This document shows, piece after piece, positions 46,095 through 56,600 of a DNA stretch of 64,000 nt; positions within the stretch are counted from its first letter, which is position 1; the number at the start of each line of letters is the position of its first letter. A program made the translations under genes and the position numbers. The stretch covers positions 437,442,230-437,506,229 of the forward strand of contig NC_081407.1 in the NCBI RefSeq assembly GCF_030272615.1, in the 5' to 3' direction. Source of the DNA: Cryptomeria japonica (lineage: Eukaryota > Streptophyta > Pinopsida > Cupressales > Cupressaceae). Under the pieces are notes generated by a model. The model did not search any database, was not told the DNA's origin, and was given only the letters and a program-made list of their open reading frames with translations.

Positions 46095-47834
46095 CTACTT
46101 ACCAATTCCCAGCTCCTTGAGAGTTTTTTGAGTTCCATCTGCTATGTTCTTGCTGGCCTCCATATCTCTAACTTTGTGGTTAGAGGGTCGTCCTGGGGAA
46201 GAGGAGACATATCCCACATCAACTTGAGCTATTCTGCTGGATTTCCTAATCAGGGATGTCGAGGGTGTTGCTGCTTTCTTACTCCTGTGTTTAGGCTGCT
46301 TCCATTCCGTTTCTGACACAGGAGCCGCTTCCGAATTGATGAGGATTTTGGAAATTTCATCTTCATTACCCCATTTAGGAGTTCTGGACTCAGTTGAAAT
46401 AATGTTTGTTGTTCTTGAGTTCTGATCTGAATCCGAAAGACTCAATCCCAAAATTGCACACTTTTGGGCTTCTTGAATTTCAAAACTAGTTATGGCTACA
46501 GAAGAGTCTGTCCTTTCAACTTGTGGATCTGGGATTTCGCCTTCCTCAGGTTGATAGTCTCTAGCTTCCACTGCCTTGTTTTCATATGTGTCATCAACCA
46601 CTTCACCTTTCGCTTTTGGAGGATCATTCTGATCGTTCAAATCCTTTTTATGAGTTGTTCTTATGGGACTAGCTTTGGTTGTTTCATTTCTATCTACTTC
46701 CTGTACCGTGGGACTGAAGATAGAGTTTGAGGCTTCCTTCTGTTCCCCCAAAGGAGAAAAGCGATTGGAATTTTCTTCCTTATTTTCTGTGTTTTTAACT
46801 TGCCACACCCGTTTCTCTAGCATATTCTGGCTTTCAATCTGAGGTTTTAACTGTTTAGGCTCCGCCTTTTGCTTTTTTGGGCAAGATTTTGCCCAATGAC
46901 CTACCTTTTTACAGTGGAAACATGCAAAATGAATAGTTTCATATTCTATATGTTGCTTCCAGGTTCCCAATTTTGAAACTAGATCAATCTGTTCCAGCAT
47001 ATCTGCCTCAGGGGCTACTCCAACACAGAACCTTGCATGGGTTAATCTTCTTTTTGAAGCAGTGACTGGGTCTATAGAGAGCAGCTCACCAAAAGAACTT
47101 GCTATTCCAGAGAAGATGCTTTCTGCCCAATACTCAAGAGGCAATCCTGGGAGCTTTATCCAAACTGGAACCTGCACCAGAAGAGAATCATTCATGTTTA
47201 ATTTCGGATGCCATTTTCTTAGAACCAGGGCTGTCTTTCCCACCATCCAGGGACTCCCGCACAAGATCTTAACCTTATCTTCTTTGCACGAAAAAGAGAA
47301 AGATAGAAGACCTTTGGGTAGTGTCGAGACCTCAACGTTTCCTTTAAGGGCCCATTTTCGTTTAACAAAGGCCCTAACAACTTCAATGTTTGGGTGCAGA
47401 CCCATAAATTTCCCTACCAAGGAGTTCGACATACTGTTGATATTATGGTCCAGAACCTGGTCAGGGATGGAGATAGCAAACTTACCACCAGAAGGGTCAG
47501 AAATGTTCTTAACAGGAGGAAGGGAGGATTTACCAGTTGGTCTAGATCCAAAAAGGGAAGACCATTTTTTCCCCTCCCTCCCGCTATCCACGGGGTCAAC
47601 TAGTGGCATGGGCCCCCCATTGGACCCTTCCCCCAGATGCCCAGAAGAATCCGCTATCACGGCAAACAGAGTACCATCGGACTGTGAGTCAGCAACAGGA
47701 ACTAGGAAGTCCGGGGGCTTGTCCTTATCGTCAATAGGACCAACACCATTGATCTGGGCGCTCTCACCATTGGAACCAGGGTTCCCGCCTTGCTGGAAAT
47801 TTGAAATTTGAGCTCCCGCTCCTGCTCCTCCCAT
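46095..47834 (-). CDS. LINE ORF1 protein, intact, 579 aa (DUF4283 + CCHC zinc knuckle)
   Basis: The frame is uninterrupted. Residues about 125-235 form the DUF4283 domain typical of plant LINE ORF1 proteins (FVKRKWALKG, WHPKLNMNDSL, VPVWIKLPGLPLEYW). Residues 305-318 are a CCHC zinc knuckle (CFHCKKVGHWAKSC, spacing C-x2-C-x4-H-x4-C). The C-terminal half is hydrophilic and probably disordered. The family binds the element RNA and forms its ribonucleoprotein. The stop is followed after 2 nt by the ORF2 start, which suggests termination-reinitiation translation. The ATG at 47834 is 16 nt from the element's 5' end; no earlier in-frame ATG exists inside the element. Confidence 0.88.
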   Translation of the reverse strand: MGGAGAGAQISNFQQGGNPGSNGESAQINGVGPIDDKDKPPDFLVPVADSQSDGTLFAVIADSSGHLGEGSNGGPMPLVDPVDSGREGKKWSSLFGSRPTGKSSLPPVKNISDPSGGKFAISIPDQVLDHNINSMSNSLVGKFMGLHPNIEVVRAFVKRKWALKGNVEVSTLPKGLLSFSFSCKEDKVKILCGSPWMVGKTALVLRKWHPKLNMNDSLLVQVPVWIKLPGLPLEYWAESIFSGIASSFGELLSIDPVTASKRRLTHARFCVGVAPEADMLEQIDLVSKLGTWKQHIEYETIHFACFHCKKVGHWAKSCPKKQKAEPKQLKPQIESQNMLEKRVWQVKNTENKEENSNRFSPLGEQKEASNSIFSPTVQEVDRNETTKASPIRTTHKKDLNDQNDPPKAKGEVVDDTYENKAVEARDYQPEEGEIPDPQVERTDSSVAITSFEIQEAQKCAILGLSLSDSDQNSRTTNIISTESRTPKWGNEDEISKILINSEAAPVSETEWKQPKHRSKKAATPSTSLIRKSSRIAQVDVGYVSSSPGRPSNHKVRDMEASKNIADGTQKTLKELGIGK

Positions 47835-47850
47835 GTCTTCTGCCCTTTTT

Positions 47851-47869
47851 ATAAATATAAATATTTGTT
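47851..47869. repeat. 19-bp TSD, right copy, of the young LINE
   Basis: ATAAATATAAATATTTGTT, identical to 39908-39926. In element sense the duplication begins AACAAAT. Confidence 0.92.
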
Positions 47870-49148
47870 TATTTTTAATAAATTTAAAATTTCAAAAGAA
47901 TTGAGAATTTACTTTTTACATTTTTAATAGGTTTTATTTTATTTTTAACTTTTTAAATTTGATACTATTTGTAAGTTTTAATGTAAGAGTTAATATTTTA
48001 GCATTAACATTTTTAATATAGTTTAATTTTTTTTTACTATTTTATTTAATTAGGTTCAACTTTCTATTAGTTATAATTTTCTAAAATCGAATTTATCTTT
48101 CAACTATTGAATTTACAAACTGCAAAATGATGGCAATAATAGTATAATTTTTTACTAATTAACTTGCAAAATGATGGCAATAACACTATAAATTTTTACT
48201 AATTAACCATCAATATGTGATTGCAAATTTGTTTTAAGACAACAATAATATATTTTGTATACCGGTTTTTTTTTATTTTAAATAATTTTATTTATATATT
48301 TAGTCACAGATTTATAATTTGAATATATTAAGCATTTGTTTTGAAAAATTAAAAAAATATTTTTAGAAATCAATAATTTTAATAAGAAATCTTATTGTTG
48401 TATAAAATTCAATTCTTTTTAATGTTAATACTAATATATAAAAGATTCAATTGTTCCAGGATTTCATATACAAATATTCCACATCAATTGGCAATATTGA
48501 AGGTATGTCAAATACTTCCACAAAATAGTATTTGTTTCTCAAGTTAAATGGTTATATGCAAATTTATTACATTCTCAAAATTTTGTTCATTTGCATGCCA
48601 TTGTCATACATATGACATATTTTTTGTTTCCTATTTGCATTCCATTGTTAGTCATAGAACATTTTAATTGTTACATGGTTTCACATAATAGTCTTTTTCC
48701 TAAAACATAGAGGCAAATTGTGTATTATGATCTAGGATTTTAAGGAAATATTGTTTTCTCCATTTGTGTTATATAAAGAAAGTTGTCTCAATTGTATTTA
48801 CAAGTACTTTTTAGCTAACCATAAATGATTAAGAATATCTATATACACAAACATATCTCTGTAGAAGTATATTTACATACTTTACCATAGCATCAAAAAC
48901 AAAGAAACTGTTCACCATTAGGCTACTTATAAGCATGTAGTCAAGTAAGTTTACGCTTAGCTTTACAAGAATTTTAAAATTTTCCATGACAATCTGCAAT
49001 TTATTTGCATTGCAGGTAACAAACTTTGTAGCTAACAAACTTTGTAAGTAGACAATAAATTTAAGTGTAGTATATAGTGTTCAGTACTCATAGTGCCCAA
49101 AATCTAGAATTGAGCAATTGCAATTAATTCTAACTTGACAATTTTAAA
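47870..49148. other. AT-rich DNA upstream of the Helentron coding region
   Basis: No gene is seen. The stretch should contain the 5' end of the rolling-circle element, but I could not fix that end. A 44-bp direct duplication lies at 48121-48208. Confidence 0.5.
48121..48208. repeat. Tandem duplication, two 44-bp units
   Basis: TGCAAAATGATGGCAATAA starts both units (48121 and 48165), and TTTTTACTAATTAAC closes both. They differ at a few bases. Confidence 0.85.
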
Positions 49149-49763
49149 ATGGAAACCTCTGAGCAAAAGGAGAATCAACAAAAGTTAGAAGTCATAGAAG
49201 TCAAAACATCTCAACGTATGATGGGTGCTAATACTTGTGATATTGACAAAGTGTTAAAACACAATGGCCTATGTCGAATTACGAATTTCAAATACAACAG
49301 TGGCGATTGCTTATTCGATTCTCTAGAGTTCCTATTACAAAATCGATTCACCTCCATAGAATTGCGAAATGGTGTAATTGACCATTTCTTAAACTGCCTT
49401 GCAAGATGCGAAGCATAAGCAATCAATTCATACAATGATGAGATCAACCTTGAAAGTTTGTACGAAATGCACCATATTCGAGATAGAAACACTTATCTAC
49501 AACGCATGCGATTGTTTGCGATGACAACCACAAACAACAAAGAAACAGGACTATGGGGAGATATTTTTTGCATCCATTGGATCTCAAACTGGCTCAATAT
49601 ACAAATATGTGTTTGGTCAAAAACAACGGGAAAAAAGTACTTGCATTTCAAAGAATTGTCAAGCACAAAATGCTATTCTTTACTCTTTCATGACACAAAT
49701 CCACTTTCAGGGTATTTTGAGCCACTCTTAGAAATAGGAAATGAAAATACCAAATACACATAA
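49149..49763 (+). pseudogene. OTU-type cysteine protease domain of the Helentron
   Basis: The OTU signature appears as SGDCLFDSLEFLL, with the catalytic Asp-x-Cys pair and the following helix, then LWGDIFCIHWISNWLNIQIC, the usual central strand and helix. The final block reads LSGYFEPLLEIGN where OTU proteins usually have a catalytic His before the aromatic residue (HY or HF); here a Tyr stands in its place. One in-frame TAA at 49416-49418 interrupts the frame. OTU domains are known from Helentrons, where their role is unclear (perhaps deubiquitination or processing of the polyprotein). Confidence 0.7.
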
Positions 49764-50094
49764 AAGCTAACACTACACACATTAAAAAGAACACTCAGAG
49801 ATAAGATTATGCCTTCGTGTTCTACACAAAAACAATTGGAACAAGTCCTAGCTATTAGTAATCAGTCAGGGCAAGATATTGAACCTCAACAAAGCAAAAT
49901 GGGTAATATGACAATAAGTACAAGAACAAAATCAACCAATACAAACTCCTCAATGATCACACTTCGTCAACTAAAAAAAAATTAGAAGTGAAAAGCTTAT
50001 AGATATTGAAGCTGCCAAAGATTACAATATCCCAAAACCAATAGCCATCAACCCATCATTTCAACGAAAAACTAATAAAAGGACTAGTTTACTG

Positions 50095-51960
50095 TCACCA
50101 GTAGGAATTTTTAAACAAATAATACAAAATACTCCTAAGTATACTTGTTCAATTTGCCTAATGTTACACTTTAAAAAAGACACTAGGGTATTTAAAGACA
50201 AAGAAAAGAACACTTATCAAACTCTATTGCATTTTGATGGTACTACAACAAGAAATACAATATGTCGAATTTGTAACAATGCATTACAACAACATATGCT
50301 GCCAAAATATTCAATACCACACAATATTCGCACTAATAAACCATTGCAACGTGTACAACATCTATCCCAACTAGAAGAAAGATTAGTCTCACTAAGAATT
50401 GCATTTGCACAAATTTGGGAACTAGGCCATAGAAGACCACAACTAGGCTTGACCGGCTCGATAATTAATGTCCTAGCAAATATGGACATAATACAAACAA
50501 CACTACCACAATCTATTGATAGCACAACAACAATTGCAGTATCGCTAAAGAGGCACTTGGAGTACAAAAACGCATTCCAAAAAGGAATGGTGCATCCAAA
50601 CCTTATAATGCAAGCTTTGTTGCAACTATCAAGCACACCGCTTTACAAATTACAAAATGTGCAAATAAAGCAAGATTGGCAAGCCATCCTACAACACAAT
50701 TCAAATAACCAAGAAACAATAGAAATAAATAATAGTGATACTGACACAGATAGTGACACGGAAGAAGAACAACCATCAAAAACTCTGACACACAGATTCA
50801 CTGAATCTAGGTGCATACACCAAATGTAGGATAAAATACTAGAAATCACACCTACACAAGACAATTGTCCCATAGGCATTTTCCAAGATAAATATGCTGA
50901 AGAAATGAACTTCCCAATACTTTTTTTTTGGCAACACGCGTGATGATGACATTACGAAAAGGTTTACATACCAAAAGATTGCACAATGGGAAATCTTAAG
51001 CTCACAAAGACAATTTGCATATCACACAACAAACCTGTTTTTCAAAACTGTCAAAGTCCTTATACAACAAGTCATCTCAACAATGTGGGTAAGAATACGG
51101 AAAGGGCAACTTAAAGGCAGAAAACTAATTGCAAAAGATGTCAAAGAAAAGCCAAACCTAGAAAGAATGCTAAAATCAAATATTGGTTACATTGACTTTA
51201 AAAGAATTAGAATTTCTCCAGATTACACACATCAGCTAAAAAAAAAAGTCTTTGCAATGATCCAACAGCTAGGGTCACCAACTTTTTTCCTCACATTCAC
51301 TAGCGCGAAGCAAAATTGGGAACCCTTGATGGCAACTCTTCAACAATTGCATGATTTACACTACTCAAAAGTAGATGAACAAAGAGACATTACTCAAATT
51401 GGAAACCATAAATTCCAACTTATTAAAAAAGATCCAGTGACATGTGCATGATACTATAGGCATAGGATAAATGCAATGAAAAAACTAATACTCTCTGATA
51501 ACAGTTTCTTTGGAGACATCACTGACTACTTCTCAGTAACTGAATTTCAAAATCGAGGAAATGAACATGACCATTTCCTCATATGGGCCAAAGATGCACC
51601 CATCTACGAGAAAGCCACAACTAAAGATATAGTGCAGTTTGTTGATAAGTACATTACTTGTAGCACAAAACATTTAGACAATGCAATAGCAAGTTTACAT
51701 AAGCATCACCACACAAAGCAATGCAAAAGAAATAAAAAGACAAATTGTAGATTCAATTTCCCATTTCCACCAATGCAAAACACAATGATACTTGAACCAT
51801 TATTAGAAAAAAATGAAAAAATAATTTCAAATTCTACGAAAATATATTCCACATTGCAAATAGAAAATTACGATGCTTCTTGCACCGTGCAAGACTTCTT
51901 ACATGAAATCCAAATAACTGAGGATGAATACATATTAGCACTAAGGTCAATAATCTAGAG
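50095..51960 (+). pseudogene. Helentron Rep N-terminal part: zinc-finger/DUF6570-like, Helitron-like N and HUH endonuclease
   Basis: CSICLMLHF and CRICNNAL give two CxxC knuckles. LSQLEERLVSLRIAFAQIWE and GLTGSIINVLANMD follow, as in the N-terminal region of Helitron replicases. FAMIQQLGSPTFFLTFTSAK matches the Helitron-like N domain. The HUH nickase region is EFQNRGNEHDHFLIWAKDAP, then FVDKYITC and LHKHHHTKQC. Frames change between 50829 and 51083; a TGA at 51449-51451 stands where neighbouring sequence implies Trp (TCA-x-YYRHRINAMKK), and another stop and frame change lie near 51958. Rep nicks and joins DNA strands for rolling-circle transposition. Confidence 0.8.
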
Positions 51961-52010
51961 GCCAACGTTACTACTACAAAGAAAGCCCTCACAAATATGG
52001 AACAATAGTT

Positions 52011-54215
52011 TTGCCAGACAAATGCCCTTGCTATGGAACGCAAATACAAATGCACAAATTCATACTAAATGCATATGCAACGACAATGTATTGCAGTTTC
52101 TACATTGCAAAAGTCGACAAGTCAATGACACAAGCATTCAACAAAATACGTCAAGAGCATCAACATGAAAACATAGATGCAATACAAATGATAAGGAATC
52201 TTGGCAATGCACTATTAAACTTACAACAAATGTCATCACAACAAGCTGCCCACATTGTCCTCTCCCTCCCATTGAATAAAAGCTCACGCAAATGCATATT
52301 CATTGACACAAGGCCCGATGATGAAAGGACATTTATAATAAAACCTCCTAAACAATTAAGAAAAGAAGTAGATGACTCTGAAGATATTATTTGCAAATCT
52401 CTAATGCACTACTACATAGAACGACCACCCACAATCACTGCTATTTGTCTTGTTGAATTTGTTGCTACCTATAACAAAGATGGCACCAAGATCAAGCAAA
52501 AAGCAAAACCAAATATAATAAGGTTTATCAATTACAACAAGCATATTGACATTGAAAACTATTGTAGAGAGCAACCAGTGCTATATGTACCATTTACCCT
52601 CAACAAAACCACCCTAAAAGATCATTTCCTCTCATGGGAAAGTGCATACACACACCATGAGAAAACAATACTAACAAACCGTGCAAAATTTACATTTACT
52701 ATTAACCCTGCATGGGGCGACATTGACAAAGCCATCGATGAACTCAATACAGAAAATCCTAACGATGTCCATGTACCAAACAAATTCAATGAAGAAGAGC
52801 TATACGACATAGGACCTGATATCAACAAAAAAAGCCTCAAAACTACAAATGCAGTTGTCCATAGTGCATTTGAAATTCCAAAGCACACACAAATCATTGA
52901 TAACAATGAATACTACAAATTAAGACAAATGCTAAACATAGAGCAACAAGCAATTGTCAAAGACATTGCCATTAAAAAGGTGAAAAACATGCAAACGCCA
53001 TTGCATTTATTCCTCACTGGTGGAGCAGGAACTGGAAAGACATTCATAGCAAAAGCTATCTACCAAACACTTCTCTGCCTTTACAGTGCTTCCATTGACA
53101 ATGATCCAGATAAACCAAAAGGACTAATCACTGCATATACAAGAAAAGCAGCATTCAATGTTGGTGGAACTACACTACATTCAACAGTCCACATACCTTT
53201 TAACAAATCAAACTTTGTACCGCTTAGCACTGAGACTCTAGATACAATGTCAAAACACTTCAGCCAGTTACACGTCCTGCTAATTGATGAAGTATCTTTA
53301 GTTGGCTCAACATTCCTCCGTTACTTAGACAAACGTTTACGTGACATAATGCAAACACCCACAACACCCTTTGGTGGGTTGGACACAATATTTTGTGGTG
53401 ACCTCTACCAAGCACTACTAGTACTAGACTCCATTGTTTTTGAAAACAAAACAACTTCTACAAAACTGTTGCCATACAATTTCTGGATAGACAATGTCAA
53501 GTGCTACCCACTAACAAAAACAATGTGACAAAAAGATGAAACTTTCATCTCTATCTTAAACAAAATGCGCGTCATTGCACAAACAAGTGATGACATTGAC
53601 TATCTTAATCAACATTGCTTAAAGGAACCACTAGTTGACCCAACACTACCTCACCTCTTCTATAGAAAAGCTGACGTAGACAAGCACAATAATAAAATGC
53701 TAACAAAACTTCCAGGAGACACAATTGTCCTCCATGCATTGGATGAGCAAGAAACCAATACAGACACAATTCATTTGTATGACCACACAACTACTTTGCC
53801 TCCCCAAATTCACGTCAAACCAAATATACTAGTTGAAATATATGCTGGCAATTACAATACTCAAGATGGCCTTGTCAATGGATCTGATGGAATCTTCAAA
53901 ATATATACAAAGCACAATGACATTGACATCATTTGGATTCATTTCAATGACCCAACAGTAGGAATACAACAATGCAAAAAACTTGCACCCTATTACAATC
54001 CCACCATTCAAACAAACTGGACTCCAATACTCCGTATAACTAAAGCAATACAAAAACTAAATAAACAACCACACACTACAATAAGGAAATCGTTTCCAAT
54101 TCAAGTTTCATGTGCACGTACTATACATCGATCACAAGGACTTACAATGGATGCTATGGTATTTGACCCCACTGGCATTAAACAACATGGCTTAACATAC
54201 ACAACATTATCATGA
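52011..54215 (+). pseudogene. Helentron Rep C-terminus and PIF1-type helicase
   Basis: The segment begins with the end of the Rep domain: YATTMYCSFYIAKVDKSMTQ carries the tyrosines expected for the nickase. Next, a DNA helicase of the PIF1/SF1 family: GGAGTGKTF (Walker A, near 53020), LLIDEVSLVG (Walker B, near 53280), FCGDLYQ (motif III, near 53395), and SCARTIHRSQGLTMDAMVFD (motif V-VI, near 54110). The frame is open for 505 codons, then a TGA at 53526-53528 interrupts it; reading continues in the same frame (QKDETFISILNKMRVIAQ). CGA to TGA would explain the stop. A helicase unwinds the displaced strand in rolling-circle transposition. Confidence 0.85.
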
Positions 54216-54283
54216 ACTAAAACACTTGATAAATTATACCTGCTACACCCATTGACTCCAGCAAATTTTAAAGTTAAAAAAAA

Positions 54284-54990
54284 GTGCACATAGAAATGTT
54301 GCATCTACTTTCAACTGCACAATGGAATATTGACAACAAACTTATTTTTTCCAACAACATTGACCACCTACGCATATGCACACTAAACACCCGTACCTTA
54401 CAGGCACACACATTGGACATACTCAATGACAATGTCTTAATGTCTTTAGACATCTTGTGCCTACAAGAGACACACATACATCCATCTCAAACAAATCCTC
54501 TAGCCAACCACTTTAATATGTATACAATGTATAATGTCCATGGAATCTCAACATTAACAAATACAAAGTTCTCTATTTCCAAATCCAAAACACATCATTC
54601 CACTAATATCGAAGCAATTACACTTAACAATAATATTATCAACTACACAACTAAACATTTGCAACATTTATGCAAAGCTAAATACTCCAATTACACAAAT
54701 TACAACAATTATTGATGAAATACTAAAACATCATAGATCTTAATACACTGCTCTACATTGTTGGCGACCTCAATATTGACATGTCCACACAAACCAAATC
54801 CAAACAAGTGCTTGAAAACATATGCAAAAGTACAATATACATTTACTCTTAAAAGAAATGCACACCATAAATAAGCCACTAATTGATCACCTATGGTCAA
54901 ACTCAACTACTAACATATGCACAATTAATAGGATGGAAGCATATTGGACTGACCACCTCACAGCTATTCTAACAATTCACAATCCTTAAA
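54284..54990 (+). pseudogene. EEP (AP-endonuclease-like) domain at the end of the Helentron polyprotein
   Basis: Frame 2 from 54284 reads LRICTLNTRTL and SLDILCLQETHI, the first strand and the metal-binding Glu of the endonuclease/exonuclease/phosphatase fold. Past a stop near 54715, GDLNID (near 54765) and WTDHLTAILTI (near 54945) supply the central and C-terminal motifs. The domain is thus complete in order but broken by at least two frame changes. EEP endonucleases in this position mark Helentrons; they resemble those of LINEs. Confidence 0.75.
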
Positions 54991-55153
54991 ATTCAATCAA
55001 TCCGCCTCAAACAAGCAAAATTCAACTAAACTTTTCACAAAACTCACTTTTCCAATTCAGCACTCACAAATTACAACTTTTTTTTCCTTCCCAAAAATAC
55101 CCAAATAACACGATCATTATTCAATGCTCTACTATTTTTCTGCAGCATTACGA

Positions 55154-56597
55154 ATGCAACAACGTACAATAACAACACCAAAGTCTGAGATAATGAACAC
55201 TAACACAGGCAAAAGGTAATATACATGCCCTATCTAAACATTACACATTCTCTTTTTCCTTACTACTATAGTACTAACACTCTTCATTCTTTGCACAAGT
55301 CCAAAATTAACAATGAAATTTCATTATCGATCGACGACCTAAACGCCAGAAAAGCTGGAAACAATTTTCAAGGAGATGTTCTTGTCGTCTACAAAGCAAC
55401 ATTGGACAAAGTGAACAAGACTAGAGAAGTTCTTCGTGCAAACCTCACAGATTTGAAGGGTGAAATGACAATAACTCTCACTATTAGCAACAACTTACTA
55501 AACAAATTCGAAGACAAAATCATCGTAGGCATAGGCCTCTCTATATTAGATTTTGACGTTGTTCCACGCATTGACTACGATAGAGGCGATTGTGACTGTG
55601 TTCTTCTCCTCAAGGACACAAGCACTCTTCAAGTAATTCCACGTATTTTACATGACTACAACTTCATCCCAAACACCACAATCAGGCACCTGCTAAATAA
55701 CACAAGTGACTATCTTATTGGCACAATAGGCGCTTTGGTAGTTGTAGCAAAGAGATCTGGTGTACAATATACTTTGGAAATCAAAGACGCACACAATGAT
55801 AATGCTCAGGTTCACAGCTCTCACGCTTCTTTCCCTTATCTCTACTTTTTTTCAAACCAACCTCCATCATTCTTTACTTTCCCTTTACCCACCATGCTTA
55901 TCTATTTTCTCTCCTATTTTGCAGCTATGGATGAATGCCAACTTCACACAACACTATTTAGAAATAGAGAACAAACTACAAAGTAATGAGCTGCCACAAA
56001 TGTTGTTCAAAAACATTGTGAAAAGAACTGATCTCAAAAATGCATTCCGCACAGGCATTGCTACATTCATTTGTAGACTCAAAGACAAAAGAACATTGCA
56101 AAAGCTAACTGCACTCATTGAATCAACCACCAAGGTAAGCAAAACCCAATTTTACATAGTCTACAACAAACCATCGTCTTGGCGACTATATAATTGTTTC
56201 CTTCTTATGGTTGCAGGTCACAGGCAAATTAACTATTACAAATGCATTCTCCAACCCCTTCGTTGCTTTTTGCACTGGCTGCAAATACAAGTTTGACACA
56301 TTCAGCATGCTCCATGGCAACACTGCCTACTATCCAAAGTGCCAAAAGGACATCAAGTATGAATATTCCTTGCACCTTAAGTCAACTCTCACAACAGCTT
56401 CTGACCAGAAAATCAATTGCATCATAGAGAAGACTATAGCAATCCAGCTAATGCCCACTCTACACGAGTTATCGCCACAGGATTACATAACCAACAAATC
56501 AAAAGTGATCGAAGTTCTCCGTGACTTCTCTGCCCAAGGAGAGTTCACTCTCAACCAAACGAATACAATCATCCCCACTTCTGCCACCACACACTGA
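55154..56597 (+). CDS. RPA70-like single-strand DNA-binding protein of the Helentron, 4 exons, 396 aa
   Basis: Exons 55154-55215, 55272-55809, 55925-56134 and 56217-56597 join in phase through three GT-AG introns (56, 115 and 82 nt) and give 396 residues without a stop. Exon 2 holds an OB fold (FQGDVLVVYKATLDKVNK, LTDLKGEMTITLTISNNLL, GIGLSILDFDVVPRI, LLLKDTSTLQVIPR). Exon 4 resembles the RPA C-terminal OB fold with its zinc ribbon: FCTGC (Cys289, Cys292) and YYPKC (Cys312). Position 309, where the third Cys is expected (CPxC), is Tyr. RPA coats single-stranded DNA; Helitron copies probably help strand transfer. A further possible exon (56740 on) lies in another frame, so the C-terminus may be incomplete. 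Confidence 0.7.
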
Positions 56598-56600
56598 TCC

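Larger units (their letters stand above)
39927..47850 (-). mobile_element. Near-intact LINE, L1 type, with ORF1, ORF2 (EN-RT-RNase H) and a third ORF; 7924 bp
   Basis: A perfect 19-bp TSD bounds the element. On the minus strand it carries 16 nt of leader, ORF1 (47834-46095), ORF2 (46092 to about 41903) and ORF3 (about 41811-40088), then about 160 nt of 3'UTR ending TTTTTCAATCAATCAG without poly(A). ORF1 is whole; ORF2 and ORF3 have few lesions. DUF4283-type ORF1 and a C-terminal RNase H in ORF2 are known for plant L1 elements. A third ORF after RNase H is not a standard part of those I know. The very short leader may mean slight 5' truncation. The insertion appears young. Confidence 0.92.

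Noticed and set aside
43753-47811. Many plus-strand open frames of 60-250 codons
   Set aside because: They lie opposite ORF1 and ORF2 of the LINE, follow its codon structure and show no domains.
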